A stretch of 64,000 nucleotides of DNA from NCBI RefSeq assembly GCF_030817215.1, contig NZ_JAUSZA010000001.1, forward strand, positions 7,871,501 through 7,935,500, read 5' to 3'. Under the pieces are notes generated by a model. That model searched no databases. It was given only the letters and a program-made list of their open reading frames with translations, and had not been told where the DNA came from. Source of the DNA: Paenibacillus sp. V4I3. Lineage in GTDB: Bacteria; Bacillota; Bacilli; Paenibacillales; NBRC-103111. A program made the position numbers and the translations under genes. This document shows, one piece after another, positions 59,301 through 64,000 of this stretch (the stretch's first letter is position 1; each line of letters begins with the position of its first letter).

Positions 59301-60566
59301 ATGAAGTTTAAGTCACAAGTTAAGCAAAATCAACTCATTGAAAATATTACCGTGGATCACCTAGTTATCGGTGTAGATATCGCACAGGAGATCCATGTTG
59401 CCAGAGCTGTGAACTTCCGCGGTATTGCTTTGGGTAATCCATTGGAATTTAGTAATGATGAAGTGGGCTTCCGATCTTTTGATCGCTGGATCCTTGACTT
59501 GCTAGCTTCATATAAGCTAAACAAGATGATCGTCGGTATGGAGCCGACAGGCCACTATTGGCTCAACCTTGCTTATTGGCTTAAAGACAAAGAGATTGAA
59601 GCCGTGCTCGTTAACCCTCATCTGGTCAAGAAGAACAAAGAAAACCGCGACAATACACGATCTAAAAGTGATAAAAAGGATGCGCTTGTAATTGCTGACA
59701 TGGTGAAAAACGGCTATTATTCTCCTGTCCGTTTCCATTCCGCAGAATATGAAGAGCTACGCGTCCTGATGTCAAATCGAGAAACGGTTGTTAAACGCCT
59801 TGTAAGTGCAGTGAATCAGATCCACCGCTGGGTAGACATTGTGTTCCCTGAACTTAGACAAGTTTTTAAAATCTTAACTTGTAAGGGTGCATTGGTAACC
59901 CTTCGCCTGTTTCCTCTCCCCACCGATTTATGTAAATTGGAGTCAGCTGATGTGATTGCGGGTTGGAAGAAGTCCATGAAACGGCATTCAGGTGTGCGTA
60001 GGGCTAAATTGCTCATCGAACTGGCCAAACGGACTGTTGGTTCCAAGCAGGCAACACACGCTTACAAGCTCCATCTTGACCATCTTCTTGAGGAATATGA
60101 CTTAGCCAATACGCAGCTTCAGAGAATTGAAAACGAGGTCAAGGACGTGCTTAATCGTATCCCCTATGCGGGCAAGATCCTTGCGATTACAGGCGTGAGT
60201 GCTACTTCTTTAGCAGGCGTTTTAGGGGAGTCAGGTGATCTAAGTGGATTTGCCCACGGGAACACACTACTGCGTCATGCAGGTCTTAATCTGACCGAAG
60301 CAAGTTCGGGGAAATGGAAAGGTCAGATGACATTGAGTAAACGAGGGCGTCCACGCCTTCGACACTTCCTCTATTTAATCACGATGTGCATGGTCATGAG
60401 CAACCAAGAATTTAAGGCTTTGCATCACCATAACGTCCATGTTAAAAAGCTTAAAAAAATGAAGTCTATCATGAAGTTATGCGGAAAGTTAGCCCGACTT
60501 TTAGTTGGGATGGCACGCAGTCGGGAAGCCTACAACCCAGATAAAATCTTTGCAATGGCAGCTTAA
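59301..60566 (+). CDS. IS110-family transposase (full length)
   Basis: 421 aa. The N-terminal DEDD RuvC-like domain has VIGVDIAQEIHVARAVN (first Asp), IVGMEPTGHYWLNLAYWL (Glu), and NTRSKSDKKDALVIADMV (two Asp). The C-terminal Tnp_IS116/IS110 domain contains LAITGVSATSLAGVLGESGD and the catalytic Ser region TEASSGKWKGQ. The enzyme works with a structured bridge RNA from the element's own non-coding end. CAGGAGG precedes the ATG. About 350 nt of non-coding sequence follows. Confidence 0.93.
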   Translation: MKFKSQVKQNQLIENITVDHLVIGVDIAQEIHVARAVNFRGIALGNPLEFSNDEVGFRSFDRWILDLLASYKLNKMIVGMEPTGHYWLNLAYWLKDKEIEAVLVNPHLVKKNKENRDNTRSKSDKKDALVIADMVKNGYYSPVRFHSAEYEELRVLMSNRETVVKRLVSAVNQIHRWVDIVFPELRQVFKILTCKGALVTLRLFPLPTDLCKLESADVIAGWKKSMKRHSGVRRAKLLIELAKRTVGSKQATHAYKLHLDHLLEEYDLANTQLQRIENEVKDVLNRIPYAGKILAITGVSATSLAGVLGESGDLSGFAHGNTLLRHAGLNLTEASSGKWKGQMTLSKRGRPRLRHFLYLITMCMVMSNQEFKALHHHNVHVKKLKKMKSIMKLCGKLARLLVGMARSREAYNPDKIFAMAA

Positions 60567-60579
60567 AATTAAACCATAT

Positions 60580-60923
60580 CTCACTTAAGTTGGCGTATTC
60601 GCAGGAGGACAAAGAAAGCACGGAGTATCGGGATATGTTACGCAAAAGGGCTCCGACCCGTTCCGTTAGAAAGACCGACCTCCACCCCTTAGATAGATGT
60701 GACGAAGGAATGAAAGGGCATTGACCCGTTGAGACATGGGAGCGAAAATCGCTAAGGGCTCTGTGGAGTATACGTGCAGTAAATGGAATTAATTGGGTGA
60801 GGATACCTCCACCTCTGTTTCCGCACACCTTCTAACGAATAAGCTTACCAAATGAACTCTCTTTCTTTCGTCATCCGATTCTCATGGAAGATGAAATCCT
60901 GCGAATACGCGAGCTTGAGTGAG
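60580..60923 (+). ncRNA. Structured non-coding region after the transposase, bounded by 27-bp inverted repeats
   Basis: CTCACTTAAGTTGGCGTATT continuing to CGCAGGA (60580-60606) is repeated inverted at 60897-60923, with about four mismatches. Between them there is no open frame. Paired segments such as GACCCGTTCCG and TTGACCCGTTGAG and repeated CCTCCACC are present. IS110/IS1111 elements carry their bridge RNA in such non-coding ends, so this is a candidate bridge-RNA region. The exact ends of the element are not determined. Confidence 0.45.
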
Positions 60924-60929
60924 AAAATT

Positions 60930-61199
60930 AAATCATACCGAGGGAGCCATACATGCAGCGCAATATCAGCGCTGCACCACAGAGGATGAAAATGGATAAA
61001 ATCCGTCAATACTGCTACTACGGCTGGGTGAGGAAGGTCGATCAACTATGGTGTGTTAGAGCCCATCCGTTAGTCTGACTCCAACGACCACGGTGGATCA
61101 CAGAATGTCGCTCCCTTTCGGGAAGCACGCATGGTAGATTAATCCTATTTTGGTTTTTGCACCAGCCCAATATTCAGAGCCGTAGAAAGGATTATTTCA
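60930..61199 (+). ncRNA. Non-coding 5' region of the second IS110-family element
   Basis: 270 bp without an open frame. It contains short hairpins such as CAGCGC-AATAT-CAGCGCTG near 60957-60973 and CGCTCCCTTTCGGGAAGCA near 61110. In the IS110 group proper the bridge RNA is encoded in the left end upstream of the transposase, which is where this lies. The 3' end of this element is missing. Confidence 0.4.
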
Positions 61200-61895
61200 A
61201 TGGATATTATCATTGAGCGAGCATGTGGTATGGATGTACATAAGGATTCCATTACCACATGTACGATGACACCTGAAGGAAAGGAGATTCAATCGTTTTC
61301 TACTAAAACCGTATTTCTACTCCAGTTAATTGACTGGATTAAAAAGCATGGGTGTACCCACGTAGCGATGGAGAGTACAGGCGTTTTCTGGAAACCAATT
61401 GCTAACCTATTAGAAGCTGAAGATATTGAGTTTCTTGTCGTGAATGCTCAGCATATGAAAGCTCTCCCAGGACGTAAAACAGATGTCAAAGATGCTGAAT
61501 GGATCGCCCAACTTCTTCGTCATGGACTTCTAAAAGCTAGTTTCATTCCGAACCGAATTCAACGAGAATTAAGAGAACTAGTTCGCTATCGCCGAAGCAT
61601 CATTGAAGAACGAGCCCGACAACATAATCGGATTCAAAAAGTGCTAGAGGGAGCAAATATCAAACTGGGATCTGTGGTTTCAGATATTATGGGGGTCTCG
61701 TCCAAAGACATGCTTCACGCCATCGCAGACGGTGAAGAAGATCCTGAGAAATTAGCAAGCTTCGCTCGACGCACTATGAAAAAGAAAAAAGAAGAACTCG
61801 AACGGATAATTCTGGACATAGACTTGTTCATCAAATATATATTCTCCCAATATAACTACCCAATCCAAACTATAAGAATTCAATATACTATATAA
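61200..61895 (+). pseudogene. IS110-family transposase, 3'-truncated
   Basis: The N-terminal DEDD domain is complete: ERACGMDVHKDSITTCTMTP (Asp), VAMESTGVFWKPIANLLE (Glu), GRKTDVKDAEWIAQLLRHGL (Asp, Asp). The similarity ends near KKKKEELERIILDID, about residue 205, and the catalytic Ser domain is absent. The last 20 or so residues are unrelated sequence. AAAGGA precedes the ATG. It is from a different IS than its left neighbour (low similarity). Confidence 0.85.
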
Positions 61896-61912
61896 GTTTA
61901 ATAGGAGGGGAG

Positions 61913-62449
61913 TTGGAACTTAAATTGAGTATATTAACGGTAGTAGCGCTGCGAAAAGCGGCTACGAAAACGATCCCAATTTACCGTGAAATTGTTTGTA
62001 ATCCGGTATATGCAACACGCTTAACCATCGCGATCCGGAACAATAATTTGGATTCACTCAATCGTTTATTCAAGGAAGTTACATCTGGTTTCAACGATTT
62101 TGGAACCAATAGATTTGGATTTAGCATCGGCTTTAAGGCTCCGGCTCCGGCGGATCAAGTAGAAAATGCGACTAACACAAAAGGGAGAGTCCGCTTAACG
62201 GTAATCAGCCTGAGAAGCATTTCTAAGAGGATTCTGCCGTTATACCGTAAAATTAGCAGTAACAACGTATTCGCCACCCAACTCGTCCTAGCTGCAAGAA
62301 ATAGAAACAATACCATACTTCGCGCATTAATATCACCATTGCTGCCAGCCAATAGTTTGGTATCTGTACAGGGTGACCGCACAGGTATTATACTTGAGAT
62401 TAAGTCAGTGACGGGCGTTGTGTTTATTACTCAATTTTTTGTATTGTAA
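61913..62449 (+). CDS. Hypothetical protein with internal duplication (178 aa)
   Basis: Two similar halves: TVVALRKAATKTIPIYREIV, CNPVYATRLTIAIRNNNLDS and TVISLRSISKRILPLYRKIS, SNNVFATQLVLAARNRNNTI. Each is probably a two-helix unit followed by a beta-strand segment (FGFSIGFKAPAPAD; TGIILEIKSVTGVVF). No Cys, no signal peptide. AGGAGGGGAG lies close to the TTG start; a second TTG four codons later is possible. The family is not recognised. It follows the truncated transposase. Confidence 0.6.
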   Translation: MELKLSILTVVALRKAATKTIPIYREIVCNPVYATRLTIAIRNNNLDSLNRLFKEVTSGFNDFGTNRFGFSIGFKAPAPADQVENATNTKGRVRLTVISLRSISKRILPLYRKISSNNVFATQLVLAARNRNNTILRALISPLLPANSLVSVQGDRTGIILEIKSVTGVVFITQFFVL

Positions 62450-62453
62450 ATTT

Positions 62454-62723
62454 TTATCCCAAAGCAAAGAACTCCAAATCAAAGAGGTTGGGTTCATTTG
62501 TTGATCTGATTAAAGGCATTAATGAAGAAACGGAGCATCTCGTGTTATTCCTCCCGTAATGCTCCGTTCCTCTTGATTTTACCGCTTTCATAACGCTCAG
62601 AAGAAAACCTACTGTAACGATGGAAACAAGAAATGATACTACTTTGACCAATATTTGATGCCTTCTCGGAATATCCCCAAACCTATTTGGTAGGTCATCA
62701 GTAACCAGCCAAAAATAAGACTT
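62454..62723 (-). CDS. Doubtful small membrane ORF
   Basis: KSYFWLVTDDLPNRFGDIPR followed by a good hydrophobic helix (VVSFLVSIVTVGFLLSVM). The rest runs through a terminator-like hairpin, which argues against the full frame being translated. No clear ribosome site. It may be a real short membrane protein whose 3' end is displaced. Confidence 0.25.
   Translation of the reverse strand, partial: KSYFWLVTDDLPNRFGDIPRRHQILVKVVSFLVSIVTVGFLLSVMKAVKSRGTEHYGRNNTRCSVSSLMPLIRSTNEPNLFDLEFFALG
62531..62567 (-). terminator. Hairpin with short T-run
   Basis: On the minus strand CGGAGCAT and ATGCTCCG form an 8-bp stem around a 20-nt loop, followed by TTTC. It may end transcription of the ArsR-SRPBCC operon or the small ORF. 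Confidence 0.55.
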
Positions 62724-62862
62724 CATAATGATGATTATAATTATCGCCCTTACTAAGTCCCACAAAAACGGGTATCCAAGAAAAGCAACCGATCATATTT
62801 ACATCGGCAAGTGACAACAGAGCCACGGCAGGAATCCCGCCATGGCTCTGTTTCGATTGCGG

Positions 62863-63285
62863 TTATTGTACCAACACCTTTTCAAGCTCGCCGCACCATT
62901 TACCCCAGCCATACCTAGCGCCTTCGAGACCTTGAGCATTGGCGAATCCGGTTTGTTCGAGATGAGGGTTAACCTTTCCATCCCCTAAATCCTGCAGCGT
63001 CCAGGTGACCGTGTGCTTCTCTCCTCCGCTGACCCAAGTATAAGACACCCGGTTTGGTGCGTCCACGATAAGCACTTCGCCGTCAATAATGCCATCCCAA
63101 TATTCAGACGGCTGAGTGCGAAACTGAAAACGGTGTCCTACAACGGGCCTAAAATCATTATCCATCGCCTGACCGGTGTGGATGTTGACCACCCACTTGG
63201 CAAGCTTGCTTGAATCGGTTAAGGCGGACCAAAGCTTCTCAATCGATGTCTTGTACTGAAAATCCAAGGTTAATGTTAAACTCAT
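62863..63285 (-). CDS. SRPBCC (AHSA1-like) domain protein
   Basis: 140 aa. LTLDFQYKTSIEKLWSALTD, SSKLAKWVVNIHTGQAMDND, PVVGHRFQFRTQPSEYWDG and the C-terminal GWGKWCGELEKVLVQ helix fit the AHSA1 family. The start ATG overlaps the stop of the ArsR gene (ATGA), with GGAGG inside the 3' end of arsR, so translation is coupled. Second gene of the ArsR-SRPBCC pair, preceded by DoxX. Confidence 0.9.
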   Translation of the reverse strand: MSLTLTLDFQYKTSIEKLWSALTDSSKLAKWVVNIHTGQAMDNDFRPVVGHRFQFRTQPSEYWDGIIDGEVLIVDAPNRVSYTWVSGGEKHTVTWTLQDLGDGKVNPHLEQTGFANAQGLEGARYGWGKWCGELEKVLVQ

Positions 63286-63611
63286 TCTTCTTCCTCCTCT
63301 AGTAGTTGGTTCAAGCGCAACATATTCGCACGCCAAAAATTGCTGTAGAAAGCCACCCAATCTTGAATTTCTCTGAGTGGAGAGGCGTTTAACCTAAATC
63401 GCGTTTCTCTGCCGACTTTTCGATCAAGTACCAGTCCGGCCTCTTTAAGGATTGTCAAATGCTTGGATACCGCTGTACGGCCCATTTGAAACTGTGCCGT
63501 TAATTCATGAAGCGGTATCTCTTCAGCCTCTGCTAACAGACGAATTAGTCGGCGCCTAGTCGGATCTGCAATCGCGTCAAAAACATCCCGCAATTGGTTG
63601 TTTTCGCTCAT
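63282..63611 (-). CDS. ArsR-family winged-helix regulator
   Basis: 109 aa. VFDAIADPTRRRLIRLLAEA, LHELTAQFQMGRTAVSKHLT and ILKEAGLVLDRKVGRETRFR form the winged HTH of the SRPBCC-linked ArsR group. Metal-binding Cys are absent. ATG 63611 has GGAG 8 nt upstream, better than GTG 63620. It is coupled to the SRPBCC gene by a 4-bp overlap and probably autoregulates the unit. Confidence 0.92.
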   Translation of the reverse strand: MSENNQLRDVFDAIADPTRRRLIRLLAEAEEIPLHELTAQFQMGRTAVSKHLTILKEAGLVLDRKVGRETRFRLNASPLREIQDWVAFYSNFWRANMLRLNQLLEEEEE

Positions 63612-63692
63612 AGCACCCACTCCAAAATATTATTTTCTGTAGTAGAAATTTATTGGTGGTACGAAGGGAGAGCCGTTGATTTTACCACCTCC

Positions 63693-64000
63693 TTAAAGCA
63701 TGCGGCTCTTCGGACGTAGCGCCCAGGAGGCGATATTTAGTGCAGCATATGAAAGCGGAAGGATAATAGGAAACCCATAATCGCCAGCAAACGCATGAGA
63801 TACAGCCGCACCGGTCATTAAAAAGAAGATACCTGCGTGAACCCATTCTTTAAGCCGAGGAAAACCTGGCACGACGAGAGCAATGGCTCCAAGCACTTTC
63901 CAAGTCCCGAGAATGGTCAAGACGTATAATGGGTAACCAAGATTCTTCACTAGCTCGATGTTTCCCCCATATTGCATCAGTTGCCCGATACCACTTAACA
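63693..64000 (-). CDS. DoxX family membrane protein (5' end outside window)
   Basis: About 100 residues are visible. They include LVKNLGYPLYVLTILGTWKV, LVVPGFPRLKEWVHAGIFFL and GFPIILPLSYAALNIASWAL, the DoxX-like pattern also found at 37066. The open frame continues to the window edge upstream of the ATG at 63977 (LSGIGQLM), so the true start is probably outside. It lies 81 bp upstream of arsR on the same strand, giving the order DoxX-ArsR-SRPBCC. Confidence 0.85.
   Translation of the reverse strand, partial: LSGIGQLMQYGGNIELVKNLGYPLYVLTILGTWKVLGAIALVVPGFPRLKEWVHAGIFFLMTGAAVSHAFAGDYGFPIILPLSYAALNIASWALRPKSRML

Overview
The window looks like a chromosomal segment of a spore-forming, low-to-moderate GC Firmicute, most likely Paenibacillus or a close relative. 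This is inferred from strong AGGAGG-type ribosome binding sites, canonical TTGACA-17-TATAAT promoters, and families typical of that group: GlpP, DUF3231, CBO0543, copper-amine-oxidase stalk domains, lamin-tail/FN3 surface proteins, YolD-like and EVE-domain proteins. No rRNA, tRNA or CRISPR array was seen.

Region by region. 1-6.8 kb (all minus): glpP, an mgtC-like gene, an MBL-fold gene broken by an in-frame TGA, a HAD-IIA phosphatase and a large secreted lamin-tail/FN3 protein. The first four are each preceded by a nested hairpin plus T-run, which suggests a GlpP-linked antitermination unit. 6.7-18 kb: a WYL regulator, a decayed SRPBCC gene, an EVE protein, a three-gene XRE/membrane operon, an AlkZ-related protein, a CBS protein, DUF3231, an AAA ATPase, DoxX and several small genes. 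16.6-29.4 kb: a frameshifted DHA2 exporter, a surface-acylation pair (MBOAT plus SGNH), relics of trxB and rhodanese genes, LysR with a divergent exporter, an SDR with its TetR regulator, a transglutaminase-like protein and an ABC exporter. 29.4-31.1 kb is an IS3/IS150-type element. 31-39 kb: a broken EamA transporter, hydrolases, an MTA/SAH deaminase-like amidohydrolase, a 2OG oxygenase, an SRPBCC-DoxX-ArsR operon and an MFS transporter.

39.8-59.2 kb is the accessory heart of the window. Small, unrelated, mostly minus-strand single genes alternate with copies of an approximately 80-180 bp structured repeat. Each copy has a CTGCCCGTTA left edge, a variable hairpin, and a GTTCTCCGTTAGC right edge. 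Every copy I recognised has the same orientation, and most lie shortly after a gene's stop codon. The layout resembles a gene-cassette array without an integrase, although a MITE/REP-like family is an equally serious explanation. The same interval holds a group II intron remnant, a duplicated CBS-gene fragment, a HAD protein lacking key aspartates, an eight-copy iteron-like cluster next to a possible replication-protein relic, and a tandem pair of alpha/beta hydrolases, one without its nucleophile serine. 59.2-62 kb carries two IS110-family transposase genes, the second truncated, with long non-coding flanks that are candidate bridge-RNA regions. The right edge has a second ArsR-SRPBCC-DoxX module.

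Many genes are frameshifted, truncated or chimeric. Either this is an actively decaying and rearranging segment, or some single-base shifts are sequencing errors. Coordinates and motifs were read by eye, and family assignments come from recognised motifs, not searches.
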